Assembly (NCBI RefSeq): GCF_000296695.1
Contig: NZ_BAFK01000013.1
Location: 1 to 64,000, forward strand
DNA from: Rheinheimera nanhaiensis E407-8
GTDB taxonomy: Bacteria; Pseudomonadota; Gammaproteobacteria; Enterobacterales; Alteromonadaceae
Direction: 5' to 3'
Length of the DNA stretch: 64,000 nt
Every line of letters begins with the position of its first letter. Position 1 is the stretch's first letter. The notes beneath the pieces were generated by a model. That model did not search any database, was not told the origin of the DNA, and saw nothing but the letters and a program-made list of their open reading frames with translations. Shown piece after piece: positions 1 through 9,300 of the stretch. The position numbers and the translations under genes are program-made.

Positions 1-78
1 GTCTTTTTAAAAGATTTTTGCAACCTAACTTAACTCACCCGAAGCCTGCTAAGTGCAGCACCCCGTGGCATGGCGCGC

Positions 79-106
79 ATTATAGGGCGTTTTAAAACAC
101 GTGCAA
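79..106 (-). promoter_or_regulatory. strong sigma70-type promoter, probably for a stable RNA operon beyond the left edge
   Basis: On the minus strand a -35 of TTGCAC (101-106) is followed after 16 bases by TATAAT (79-84) and then a GC-rich discriminator (GCGCGCC). Such discriminators are typical of stringently controlled rRNA and tRNA promoters. Transcription would run off the left end of the window, so the gene it serves is not visible. That it drives an rRNA operon is inference only. Confidence 0.45.
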
Positions 107-164
107 GCGGTTAAGTGAGAAAACCTGTGTTTTTGTGATCGTTCGCAGAAAAATTGCACAAAAT

Positions 165-176
165 GGCTTAAAAGCC
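165..176 (-). terminator. weak hairpin after the GNAT/C39 gene
   Basis: A short inverted repeat GGCTT-AA-AAGCC lies just past the stop of the minus-strand gene and is followed on that strand by ATTTTG. It could be a weak intrinsic terminator. The stem is only five base pairs, so the call is tentative. Confidence 0.25.
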
Positions 177-186
177 TACAAATACA

Positions 187-1317
187 TTAGGGTTTTACGT
201 TTCTAATCGCTATTGCTGCCTTTAAACGATTTTTGCCGTAGCTGAAAGCTTTGTTAAATACTGAGTGCTCTACCGGTATATATTGTCGTTCAGCAGGAGA
301 TAACCAAGGAATATCCTCGGTATCGGGATCATTTAAATACACGAAATGCTCGTCAACTGCACACACCACCACCCAATGCGGTGCTTTGCTTTTATCAAAC
401 TGCCAGGTACTGATTAATGCCAACAGCAAAGCACCTTGGTGTAATAGCTGCTTTATATCATCGATGGTTAACTCTTTAAGCTGAACCGGAATCGCCTTTT
501 GCTGCACTTTTTGCCGGAACGACTCATGTACCCGCTGCAAAATCTGTTTTTTTACTTCGCTGCGTACCGTATCAGTAAAAAGGGGGCCATCTTTGTTGAG
601 ATAGATTTCCGCTGCAAAGCCACGCTTAACCGCAGCGAGAGCTAAGCCTCGCGGGCCACAGCCACCGTGACCAGATGTCATAAATATAGTTGTGGCCTCG
701 CGCCAGATGTCTATTTCAAGCGCATAGGGGACAAACTGACCAGGCTTGAAGTAGTTAAACACCATCAATAAACAAGCTGGGCCACAGGTAAAAGGAGTAG
801 TCTGCTGAATATAAGGCACCTGTCGTCTGACCGAACTGCTGTCAAACTGAATGATCTGTTTTTGCATGCAGATGGCATCGGAGTGATCTTCGTAGAAGTC
901 ATGTTTAACAGCGAACTCGTGATAGTGCAATTTTTGATATAAGCGGATAGCAGCAACATTATCCTGCCGAACTTCCAACCTAAGTAACACACAATTACGT
1001 GTTGCAGCGGTTTGTTCTGCCTGTTGCAATAAAAATTCGGCGATGCCCTGTTTACGATAATCCGGTGATACCGCCAGTGAATAAAGCCGTGCTAGGCTGG
1101 TGCCTCTTCTGTAAAGCAGTAAAAAGTACCCAACCAGCACGCCGCCAAGCTCTGCCACATATAAGTCGCTGCGTTTTTCGCGTAAAAAGCGCTTGAAACT
1201 GCGTACACTAAGACGGTCTGAATTAAAACAAGCCAACTCCAATGCCACCAAAGCAGACACATCACTGGCTGTCGCTAATCTGCTGACTAATGACGCCTCA
1301 CTTTTATTTACTGCCAT
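187..1317 (-). CDS. GNAT acetyltransferase fused to a C39-like cysteine peptidase
   Basis: A two-domain cytosolic protein of 376 residues with no signal peptide. Roughly residues 10-155 are a RimI-like GNAT domain with the acetyl-CoA loop region 'VSPDYRKQGIAEFLL' and a C-terminal 'LYQKLHYHE' element. Roughly residues 165-370 look like a papain-fold C39 peptidase (DUF3335-type), with 'TPFTCGPAC' giving a candidate nucleophile Cys178, a later 'APHWVVV' His and 'LNDPD' Asp. It is divergent from the RimK-like ligase, with about 115 bases between the starts, and this pairing recurs in proteobacteria. The substrate is unknown. Inference: the peptidase removes, and the acetyltransferase caps, a peptide that the ligase makes or extends. 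The fold calls are firm; the function is not. Confidence 0.85.
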   Translation of the reverse strand: MAVNKSEASLVSRLATASDVSALVALELACFNSDRLSVRSFKRFLREKRSDLYVAELGGVLVGYFLLLYRRGTSLARLYSLAVSPDYRKQGIAEFLLQQAEQTAATRNCVLLRLEVRQDNVAAIRLYQKLHYHEFAVKHDFYEDHSDAICMQKQIIQFDSSSVRRQVPYIQQTTPFTCGPACLLMVFNYFKPGQFVPYALEIDIWREATTIFMTSGHGGCGPRGLALAAVKRGFAAEIYLNKDGPLFTDTVRSEVKKQILQRVHESFRQKVQQKAIPVQLKELTIDDIKQLLHQGALLLALISTWQFDKSKAPHWVVVCAVDEHFVYLNDPDTEDIPWLSPAERQYIPVEHSVFNKAFSYGKNRLKAAIAIRNVKP

Positions 1318-1432
1318 TACTGCACTCTTGGTTGCCTTAAGCTAAATTTTTACTAAGTTTAGGATAAAGCGCGCTAAGCAAATGAAAATTCGATAAGAAA
1401 TTTCATTGTTTGCCAACATTACAGGAGCAGAG

Positions 1433-2899
1433 ATGGCCAAACTGATCATTGTCGTCGATAAAACACAAGATTGGGCACCCTATTATCAGTATGACGGCGT
1501 GATGACTTTACCTGCCTATTTAAAGTGGTCAGCCAAGAATAAGCAACGTACCCGGGTGATTAACCTATGCCGCCAGGCACAGTATTTAGGTACCGGCTAT
1601 TACTGCTCTTTACTGGCTGAAGCGCGTGGCCACAACGTTATGCCCTCGGTGCGAGCATTTAATAAGTTTAACCGCCACGAAATAGCCGATATTGCCGAGG
1701 AGATCCCTGGCAGTATTCTAAGCCAGCTGAATAAAGCGCTGGCGGGTGAGACAGAAACACCGCTGGTTTTTAATATTTACTTCGGTGAAACCGCAATTAA
1801 AGCCTTAAAGAAGGTGGCAGCCTATTTATTTGAAGCTTTCCCGGTACCTATTCTGCGTGTAGAGCTGCAAAAAAAGACCAGCTGGCAAGTAAAAACCCTG
1901 AAGATTGGCAGCGTTAACAAGCTGGACGAACAAGAGCAAAACTTTTTTGGTAATACGCTGGAAAAATACAGCCACAAGATCTGGCGTTTAGAACCAACGA
2001 ATAAAAAGTACAAATATGATTTAGCCGTACTGGTAGATGCAAAAGAAAAATTTCCGCCCTGCACGCCAAAATCGCTGGAGCTGTTTACCAAAGCCGCGCG
2101 CAAAGCAGCGATGGATACCGAACAAATCGGAGCTAAGGATATTCATCGCCTGGCAGAGTTTGATGGCTTGTTTATTCGTGAGACCACATCAGTAAACCAT
2201 CACACCTTTCATATGGCATTAAAAGCAGAACGCGAAGGCCTGGCGGTTATTGATGACCCTAATTCAATACTGCGATGCGGTAATAAGGTGTACCTGCAAA
2301 CACTGTTTGAACAACATAAGGTGCCGATGCCAGATGGCGTTTTGCTGTTTAAACAGGATGAAGATAATCTGGAACGCGCGGCAGACACCTTAGGCTTACC
2401 GCTGGTGCTGAAAATTCCTGATGGCAGTTTTTCCCGCGGCGTGGTTAAAGTAAAAACCCTGACTGAACTTAGAGCACAACTTACAGCCTTGTTTGAGCAA
2501 AGCGCTATCATTTTAGCACAGCGTTACACCTTTACCGAGTACGACTGGCGTATCGGCGTATTAAATGGCATGGCCCTTTTTGCCTGTAAATACTTTATGG
2601 CGCGCAACCACTGGCAAATTTACAAGCATGGCAGCGCCAAGACACAAAGCGGCGGTTTTACCACTTGCGCCATCAGTGAAGTACCAAGCCATGTTATCGA
2701 TGCGGCGCTTAAAGCCTGCGCCCCAATAGGTGATAGCTTATACGGTGTAGACATTAAGCAAGACGGTGAAAAGGTTTATGTGATTGAAGTGAACGACAAC
2801 CCTAACATCGACGATGGCGTAGAGGATTTGTACCTGGGCAATAAACTGTACGATCTACTGGTAGAAGACTTTATTCGTCGTATCGAACTAAAACGGTAA
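1433..2899 (+). CDS. RimK-like ATP-grasp ligase with N-terminal RLAN-type domain
   Basis: A 488-residue protein of the RimK family, longer than ribosomal RimK (about 300 residues). About the first 200 residues resemble the RLAN (RimK-like ATP-grasp N-terminal) domain. The C-terminal half is ATP-grasp: 'LPLVLKIPDGSFSRGVVKV' for nucleotide binding, 'AQRYTFTEYDWRIGVL', and the metal-binding 'VYVIEVNDNPNIDDG'. Members ligate amino acids, often glutamate, to a carboxylate using ATP. The start at 1433 is preferred because AGGAG sits five bases upstream; an in-frame upstream extension to 1406 lacks this. It is divergent from the GNAT/C39 gene, suggesting one peptide-modifying unit. The substrate is unknown. 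Confidence 0.85.
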   Translation: MAKLIIVVDKTQDWAPYYQYDGVMTLPAYLKWSAKNKQRTRVINLCRQAQYLGTGYYCSLLAEARGHNVMPSVRAFNKFNRHEIADIAEEIPGSILSQLNKALAGETETPLVFNIYFGETAIKALKKVAAYLFEAFPVPILRVELQKKTSWQVKTLKIGSVNKLDEQEQNFFGNTLEKYSHKIWRLEPTNKKYKYDLAVLVDAKEKFPPCTPKSLELFTKAARKAAMDTEQIGAKDIHRLAEFDGLFIRETTSVNHHTFHMALKAEREGLAVIDDPNSILRCGNKVYLQTLFEQHKVPMPDGVLLFKQDEDNLERAADTLGLPLVLKIPDGSFSRGVVKVKTLTELRAQLTALFEQSAIILAQRYTFTEYDWRIGVLNGMALFACKYFMARNHWQIYKHGSAKTQSGGFTTCAISEVPSHVIDAALKACAPIGDSLYGVDIKQDGEKVYVIEVNDNPNIDDGVEDLYLGNKLYDLLVEDFIRRIELKR

Positions 2900-2982
2900 A
2901 TTGCAGGTACATAAAACTGACAGGATCAGTTTTAGACAGCTTAGCTGGCCTGCGCAGCAGGTTTTTACCAAGGATGGTAAAA

Positions 2983-3007
2983 ACAAAAAAACCGGCAATA
3001 GCCGGTT
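2983..3007 (-). terminator. intrinsic terminator of tRNA-Leu
   Basis: Reading the minus strand, AACCGGC-TATT-GCCGGTT is followed directly by a T-rich tract (TTTTTTTG), starting just after the encoded CCA end of the tRNA. A second inverted repeat, GTTTTTACC/GGTAAAAAC at 2961-2984, overlaps the tract and may help end the convergent ligase transcript. Confidence 0.8.
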
Positions 3008-3011
3008 AATT

Positions 3012-3097
3012 TGGTGCAGATGGAGAGACTCGAACTCTCACGCCTTGTGGGCACAAACACCTGAAGCTTGCGTGTCTACCAATTCCACCACATCTGC
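3012..3097 (-). tRNA. leu tRNA: tRNA-Leu (anticodon CAG)
   Basis: The minus strand folds as a type II (long variable arm) tRNA of 86 bases with an encoded CCA end. The acceptor stem pairs GCAGATG with CATCTGC, the D arm contains AATTGGTAGAC, the anticodon stem CAAGC/GTTTG closes a loop TTCAGGT with CAG at 3061-3063, the variable arm is GTGCCCACAAGGC, and the T arm contains GTTCGAGTC. It reads CUG leucine codons. It has its own promoter and terminator and stands alone. Confidence 0.95.
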
Positions 3098-3132
3098 ATT
3101 ATGTTTTGCGCTCAGCGCTTAACATGGCGTGC

Positions 3133-3160
3133 AGTATAGCTACTTTAAAACAGCAGTCAA
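3133..3160 (-). promoter_or_regulatory. promoter of tRNA-Leu
   Basis: On the minus strand TTGACT (3155-3160) and TATACT (3133-3138) are separated by 16 bases and followed by a GC-rich discriminator, about 35 bases upstream of the mature tRNA 5' end. This is a near-consensus stable-RNA promoter. Confidence 0.75.
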
Positions 3161-3202
3161 CTGTGAAACTGCACATTTTCTGCTGTTTTACACTGTTCGG
3201 AC

Positions 3203-3229
3203 AAATACTAGGCAAAGCGCCTAGTATTT
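3203..3229 (-). terminator. hairpin overlapping the dioxygenase stop codon
   Basis: A perfect 11-base-pair inverted repeat AAATACTAGGC / GCCTAGTATTT with a five-base loop. The stop codon of the dioxygenase gene (3221-3223) lies inside the stem. Only a short T run follows on the minus strand. It probably ends the udk-nupC-dioxygenase transcript. Confidence 0.6.
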
Positions 3230-4171
3230 CGCCTTTTTCAGCAAACCAATCTCCTCTAAACGCTGCATTAAGTAGTCGTTTGAATTAATTGGTTCAGGGT
3301 AACGATTAGGATTATCGGCACTGATACAAGTTGATAGTGTTTCAATGACATAATCCGGGTTTGGGTGCATAAAAAACGGTATTGAGTAACGCGGCTCACC
3401 CGCTGCAGCACCTGCAGGGTTAACAACCCGGTGCGTAGTAGATGGCAACACATGATTGGTCAGCCTCTGCAGCATATCACCAATATTTACCACTATGGTG
3501 CCTTCGATTGTGGTTACCGGCAGCCAGCTACCATCACGACGCAATATCTCAAGACCCGCTTCGTTAGAACCCACTAACAAGGTAATAAGGTTAATATCTT
3601 CATGCTGACCGGCGCGGATAGACTGCGTGCTGGTATCTTTAATCGGCGGATAATGAATCGGCCGCAAAATGGAATTACCATAGTTTACCTTGTCGGCAAA
3701 GTAAGTTTGCTCCTGTCCGAGGAACAGCGCTAAGGCCTCCAATATCCGGTTACCTAACTTTTCCAGCTCAGTGTACAAGGTGTAAGTGGCCTGTTTAAAC
3801 TCTGCTACCTCAGTTGGCCACACATTCGGATATAAACTTGGATGCGGCGCAGGGCCTTGCAGCTCACGGCCAACGTGCCAGAACTCTTTTAAATCCGGGT
3901 GGTTTGAGTCTTTCGCTTTTTCGACACCAAAGCCGGTGTAACCACGCGCTCCACCCTGCCTTGGTTTATGGTATTTTGCTTTCACCTCAGTCGGTAAAGC
4001 AAAAAATTGCTTAATTGCTTTATATGTATTCTCTACCACTTCGTCTGGAATACCGTGGCCACTAATGCCGCAGAACCCAAACTCCGTGTAGGCCTTGCCA
4101 ATTTCGGCAACAAAGTTATCTTTGTCGGTGGCAAACCGTCTTATATCTAACGTTGGAACTTGCTGTGTCAT
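3221..4171 (-). CDS. 2-oxoglutarate/Fe(II)-dependent dioxygenase, isopenicillin N synthase-like
   Basis: A 316-residue protein with the two-domain layout of the IPNS/plant-type family: an N-terminal DIOX_N region (residues about 5-115, 'GFCGISGHGIPDEVV') and a C-terminal double-stranded helix. The iron ligands are visible as H190-E-D192 and H247 ('TTHRVVNP'), and 'RYSIPFF' supplies the Arg-x-Ser that binds 2-oxoglutarate. It is the last gene of an operon after udk and nupC, with a 15-base gap to nupC. The family includes thymine and pyrimidine-nucleoside hydroxylases in fungi, so a role in nucleoside or base oxidation is a reasonable inference from the neighbours. The sequence itself does not fix the substrate. 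Confidence 0.85.
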   Translation of the reverse strand: MTQQVPTLDIRRFATDKDNFVAEIGKAYTEFGFCGISGHGIPDEVVENTYKAIKQFFALPTEVKAKYHKPRQGGARGYTGFGVEKAKDSNHPDLKEFWHVGRELQGPAPHPSLYPNVWPTEVAEFKQATYTLYTELEKLGNRILEALALFLGQEQTYFADKVNYGNSILRPIHYPPIKDTSTQSIRAGQHEDINLITLLVGSNEAGLEILRRDGSWLPVTTIEGTIVVNIGDMLQRLTNHVLPSTTHRVVNPAGAAAGEPRYSIPFFMHPNPDYVIETLSTCISADNPNRYPEPINSNDYLMQRLEEIGLLKKAKY

Positions 4172-4186
4172 ATAAAAGACCTGTTT

Positions 4187-5395
4187 TTAGCCTAAAGTAA
4201 AAAAGAACCCTGCAATAGCAGCGCTCATCAAGTTAGCCAATGTTGCTGCCAACAGAGCTTTTAAACCCAGCTCAGCAATATCAGCCCGGCGACCTGGCGC
4301 CATACCACCCAAGCCACCTAATAAAATAGCAATTGACGAAAAGTTAGCAAAACCACACAAAGCAATAGTCACTATCACCTGTGTATGGGCACTTAACTGC
4401 TCTTTCACCTGCACAAAGTCGAGGTATGCGACAAACTCATTTATTACCAGCTTCTGACCAATAAAGCTGCCAGCCATACGCGCCTCATCCCAGGACACGC
4501 CTAAAATAAATGCCAGTGGCTGAAACACATAACCGAAAATCAGCTGTAGTGTTAAATCGTCTTTACCAAACCAGCCACCCACGCCGCCAACAATACCATT
4601 AACCAGCGCAATTAAACCGACAAACGCCAACAGCATAGCGCCGACATTCAGCGCCAGTTGCATACCACTGGACGCACCGGCAGCAGCGGCATCTATTACG
4701 TTGGTATGCGGCTTCTCGGTATTTATTTCCGTCAGTTCGTTTTTGGGTTGCTCAGTTTCCGGCAAAATCATTTTTGCCATTAAAAAACCACCGGGCGCGG
4801 CCATAAAGCTGGCGGCTATCAGGTACTTTAACTCCACGCCCAAGCCAGCGTAACCGGCCAGTACTGAACCTGCAACAGACGCTAAACCACCTACCATTAC
4901 AGCAAACAACTCTGATCGGGTCATAGTGGGAATAAAAGGCCGCACAATTAACGGCGCTTCGGTTTGACCGACGAAAATATTAGCGGCGGCCGACATCGAC
5001 TCTGGCCGGCTGGTACCCAGCACTTTTTGCAAACCACCACCGATAATGCGGATCACCCAAGTCATAATGCCTATGTGATACAACACTGCTATTAATGATG
5101 AGAAAAAGATAATAATCGTCAGCACATGAATGGCAAAAATAAACCCCTGGGAAAACTTACCCAAATCACCAAACAGAAACTGAATACCGGCATTGGCATA
5201 CCCAATTACGTTAGCCACCACCTGAGAGATGTTATACAACATGTCCTGGCCAAAGGGCACGTAAAGCACAAAAGCGCCAATTGCCAGTTGAATAGCAAAG
5301 GCGCCGCCTACTGTGCGCCAGTTAATACGGCTGCGATTGGCTGAGGCCAGATACGCTACAAGTAACAGGGCAACAATGCCCACTAATCCCATCAT
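4187..5395 (-). CDS. nupC: NupC-type concentrative nucleoside transporter
   Basis: An inner-membrane protein of 402 residues with about ten hydrophobic segments, the usual size and pattern of bacterial CNT family proteins. Recognisable stretches are 'FVGQTEAPLIVRPF' and 'LVINEFVAYLDF', matching the conserved nucleoside- and cation-binding hairpin regions (GQxEAP and NEFVAY). It imports nucleosides with H+ or Na+. It lies 20 bases downstream of udk, so uptake and phosphorylation of uridine or cytidine are likely co-expressed. Two ATG codons are adjacent at the start; either could be used. Confidence 0.92.
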   Translation of the reverse strand: MMGLVGIVALLLVAYLASANRSRINWRTVGGAFAIQLAIGAFVLYVPFGQDMLYNISQVVANVIGYANAGIQFLFGDLGKFSQGFIFAIHVLTIIIFFSSLIAVLYHIGIMTWVIRIIGGGLQKVLGTSRPESMSAAANIFVGQTEAPLIVRPFIPTMTRSELFAVMVGGLASVAGSVLAGYAGLGVELKYLIAASFMAAPGGFLMAKMILPETEQPKNELTEINTEKPHTNVIDAAAAGASSGMQLALNVGAMLLAFVGLIALVNGIVGGVGGWFGKDDLTLQLIFGYVFQPLAFILGVSWDEARMAGSFIGQKLVINEFVAYLDFVQVKEQLSAHTQVIVTIALCGFANFSSIAILLGGLGGMAPGRRADIAELGLKALLAATLANLMSAAIAGFFFTLG

Positions 5396-5415
5396 CGGTT
5401 ATTCCCTGATTATTG

Positions 5416-6048
5416 TTATTCTGCCAGTAACTGGCGGATTTTTGCTTTTATGATGTCAATGGCAATTTGGTTTTTACCACCACGGGTAACCACTAAATCG
5501 GCATATTGTTTGGAGGGGGCGATAAACTCAAAAAATGCCGGCCGCACTGAGTTCTCATACTGCTCGGTGACCGAGCTTAAACTACGACCACGCTCTTCTA
5601 AATCACGCTTTATCCGGCGCAGTAAACAAATATCCAGTGGCGTATCCATAAATACGGTGATATCAAACTGCTCACGTAACTGCTCATCTGTTAGCAGTAA
5701 AATGCCTTCTACCAGAATCACTTTAGCCGGTTGTACAGTAATGGTTTCTTCAGTGCGGGTATGTGTTTTATAGCTGTATTGCGGCATCTGTATTGCTTTA
5801 CCAGCGCGCAGTGCGCGTAAATGCGCCGCCAGTAATTCATGCTCAAACGCGGCTGGGTGGTCGTAATTGGTCAGCGTGCGCTGCTCGAACGACAAATGGC
5901 TCTGGTCACGGTAGTAAGCATCTTCGGACAAAATGGCAATACGCTCGCCACCCAACTCAGCCACCAGCTCCTGATAGACTGTTGATGCAAAAAGACTTTT
6001 GCCAGATGCCGAAGCGCCGGCAATGGCGATGATGGTGTTTTTTCCCAC
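5416..6048 (-). CDS. udk: uridine kinase
   Basis: A 210-residue cytosolic kinase, close to the 213 of E. coli Udk. The P-loop 'GASASGKS' is at residues 10-17, followed by '[13 protein letters not shown]', '[10 protein letters not shown]' and '[13 protein letters not shown]', all characteristic of uridine/cytidine kinase. It phosphorylates uridine and cytidine in pyrimidine salvage. The start codon appears to be GTG at 6046-6048, with GAG seven bases upstream. It is the first gene of the operon with nupC and the dioxygenase and is divergent from the TonB receptor. Confidence 0.95.
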   Translation of the reverse strand: MGKNTIIAIAGASASGKSLFASTVYQELVAELGGERIAILSEDAYYRDQSHLSFEQRTLTNYDHPAAFEHELLAAHLRALRAGKAIQMPQYSYKTHTRTEETITVQPAKVILVEGILLLTDEQLREQFDITVFMDTPLDICLLRRIKRDLEERGRSLSSVTEQYENSVRPAFFEFIAPSKQYADLVVTRGGKNQIAIDIIKAKIRQLLAE

Positions 6049-6354
6049 AATTGAGCTCTGCTACAAACATAAAACCAACGGATTATCCTCAATCTTGACT
6101 CAATAATCATCTTTTTCGTGCATTATTTGCTTCTACATAAACATTTAGACGTTCAGAAGTCTAAATAACGAAAGTTGGTCAACTACAAACACGAAAAACC
6201 GTACAAGTTCGCTGAACGTCCAGGGAAACAAAAAAAGTTCCCCGATTATTTAGTCATTTAAATGTAATATTTTGTCATTAGAGTATAATACCAAGTTGTG
6301 GGGGACCTACCCGCTTTGTGGCCAAAATAACAACGGAAATCAGGACACTTTCGA
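6049..6354. other. divergent intergenic region between udk and the TonB receptor
   Basis: About 300 bases without a gene that must carry promoters for both directions. A TATAAT lies at 6284-6289, about 65 bases before the receptor start, without a convincing -35. Several GAACGTC/GACGTTC-like pieces occur (for example GACGTTC near 6148 and GAACGTC near 6213), which might be half-sites of a regulator. No RNA gene was recognised. Confidence 0.4.
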
Positions 6355-9300
6355 ATGAAAAATAGAACTCAACTGAAAAGGCTGTCTGTCGCGATTGCAT
6401 TATCGTTAGGCATCGCTGGACCAGCCCTGGCGCAGGAAACAACTTCAAGTTTACGCGGCGTTGTCGCTACTGTAGACGGTAAGGTCATTTCTGGTGCTCA
6501 AATTACTCTTACAGACACGCGTACAGGTTCAGTCAGATCCTTCAGTTCAAATGACACTGGTACCTTTTCTGTGCGTGGCTTACCTGTCGGCGGCCCCTAC
6601 ATTGTTACTGTGCAAGATAGCGTAAACGGCTCGAAAACAGTAAATGATGTTTATCTGAAACTGGGTGAAACCTTAAATCTGCCTTTAATGCTGGAACAAG
6701 CGCAGATTGAAAAGATTGCCGTAACAGGTAGCCGCATTCTGAATCCTAACTATGGTGGTAAGGGGCCAGCGTCAAATTTTAATCTGGCTGATTTACAAGA
6801 CGCACCGGCTATTAACCGTGACATCAAAGACGTTATTAAAATTGACCCACGCATTTATCTGGATGCTGGCAACAATGACGGCATTCAGTGTGCTGGTGCC
6901 AACCCGCGTTTTAACAGCCTGACCGTTGATGGTGTTCGTATGAACGACAACTTCGGTTTGAACAGTAATGGTTACCCCACCGAACGTATTCCATTTTCGT
7001 TTGACGCCATTTCTCAGGTAGCCGTTGAATTAGCACCGTTCGACGTAAAATATGGTGGCTTTACTGCTTGTAATATCAATGCGGTAACAAAATCAGGTTC
7101 CAATGAATTTAGCGGTTCAGTCTTCTTCGATTACACCAACGATTCGTTACAAGGTGACAAAATTGAAGGCCAAAGCATCAATATCGGTGACTTTTCAGAG
7201 AAACGTTACGGTATCAACATGGGTGGTGCGTTAGTTAAAGACAAACTGTTCTTCTTCGCTGCCTATGAAAAGCTTGAAGGAGCAGATACCTTTGAACGTG
7301 GTGCTGAAGATTCAAATGCAGCGGTAAGAGTGCGTGGCGTTACACAAGCACAATTAGATGAAATCGCTCGCATTGCCCGCGATGTGTATGGCTTTGAGCC
7401 CGGCAGCTTCCCAGCTTCTATTCCAGTAGAAGACGAAAAATTGCTGTTAAAGCTAGATTGGCAAATCAACGACACTCACCGTGCTGCCCTAACTTATAAC
7501 TATAATGATGGTTATTCAATTGCTGAGTCAGACTCTGGCTCTACCCGTATCGAATTCTCTAACCACTACTATGAACGCGGTGCAGAGTTTACTTCTTTCG
7601 TTGGTCAGTTATTTTCTGACTGGAGTGATAACTTCTCAACCGAAGTGCGTTTAGGCTGGTCTGAGTTAGACGCACGCGTAAATCCACTGGGCGGCACTGA
7701 AGTTGGTGAAATCCAGATCACCATACCAAACGACGGCTCATTCACTGCTCCAGTGGTATTCTTAGGTGCCGATGACTCTCGCCATGCGAACAAACTGAAG
7801 TACGATACAACCTTTATGCGTATCGCTGGTACTTATGTACTGGGAGACCACATTATTACTGCTGGCTTCGAGCGCGAGCAGTATGATGTCTATAACTTGT
7901 TTATTCAGGAAGCTGAAGGTGAGTTTTACTTCGGCTCAATCAGTGACTTCGAACAGGGCCTGGCAAACCGTATTATTTATGAAAATGCGGGCATCACCAA
8001 TAACCCGCAAGATGCCGCGGCAACGTTCAAATACGCCGTTAATACTCTGTACCTGCAAGACGAATATTTCTTCTATGATTACGACCTGACACTGACCTAT
8101 GGTCTGCGTTATGACTGGTACACCAGTAATGACCAACCTGTGCTGAACCCCGGTTTTGAAGGTTTGTATGGTTTCAGTAACCAACAGAACCTTGATGGGG
8201 AAGGCCTGTTACAACCACGGTTTGGTTTTAACTGGGGTGCAAGTGATCAACTGGAAGTTCGTGGTGGTATAGGTTATTACTCAGGTGGTAACCCTAACGT
8301 TTGGCTGTCTAACAACTACGCCAACAACGGTGTAACACAGATTGAGTCTCAGTTAGGTGCAACCAACCTGTTTGAAATTCCGCACACAGGCTCTGGCCGT
8401 CCACTAATTGATATCCCGCAAAGCTTGTTTGACGATGTCGCGTCTGGCGTAGGCCGGGTGGGTGGTCTGAACGTATTAGATCCCAACTTCAAACTTCCGT
8501 CTGAGTGGAAATATGCGCTGGGTGCTACTTACACATTCGATAGTGAGTATGTATTACTTGCCGACTTGCTATACACCAAGAAAAAGGATGCCGCAACTAT
8601 CGTTGACCTGAGTCGCGTACAAACAGGTACGGCTGTAGATGGTCGTCCAATTTATGGTTCAAGTAATGGCCGTCGTCAGGACTTTATGCTAACTAACGTT
8701 GATGGTGATTCGGGTAAAACTGTGTCATTCTCAACATCGGTACTGAAGTCGTACGATTTCGGTCTTGATTGGGCATTAGCTTATGCTTATAACAAAGCAG
8801 AAGATGTAAACCCAATGACCAGCTCAGTTGCGTTTTCTAACTACGCCAACGTGGCAGTAAGCAGCACTGAAGCGCCTGATGTAGCACGCTCTAACTACGA
8901 CATTCCACATCGGTTTACGTTAAAAGTGGGTTACAAACATGAGTTTATTGACGGTTACGCTACTAAGTTTATGTTATTTGGCACGCACAACAAGGGCCGT
9001 CCTTTCAGTTATGTATTTGACAATACAGACGACTCGCGCAGACCAGATCAGAACTTCCTAAACAGCGCCTTTGGTGACACGGTTAATACTGACCGCCATC
9101 TGGTGTATGTACCAACCGGCGTAAATGATCCTAATGTCACCTTTGACGGGGCGTTGGCTGACCCAGCAAGACAGGCAGCGTTTTTTGCTATGTTAGACGA
9201 AACAGGTCTGAGCAAATATGCAGGTCAAATTGCACCACGTAACGAGTTTGACAGTGATTGGTTCACCAAATTCGACTTACGCATTGAGCAGGAAGTACCG

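Noticed and set aside
2901-3122. Plus-strand frame of 73 codons
   Set aside because: It runs antisense through tRNA-Leu and its terminator, so it is chance coding.
6272-6289. TTGTCA and TATAAT before the TonB receptor as a promoter
   Set aside because: The two boxes are only six bases apart; only the -10 was kept as a possibility.
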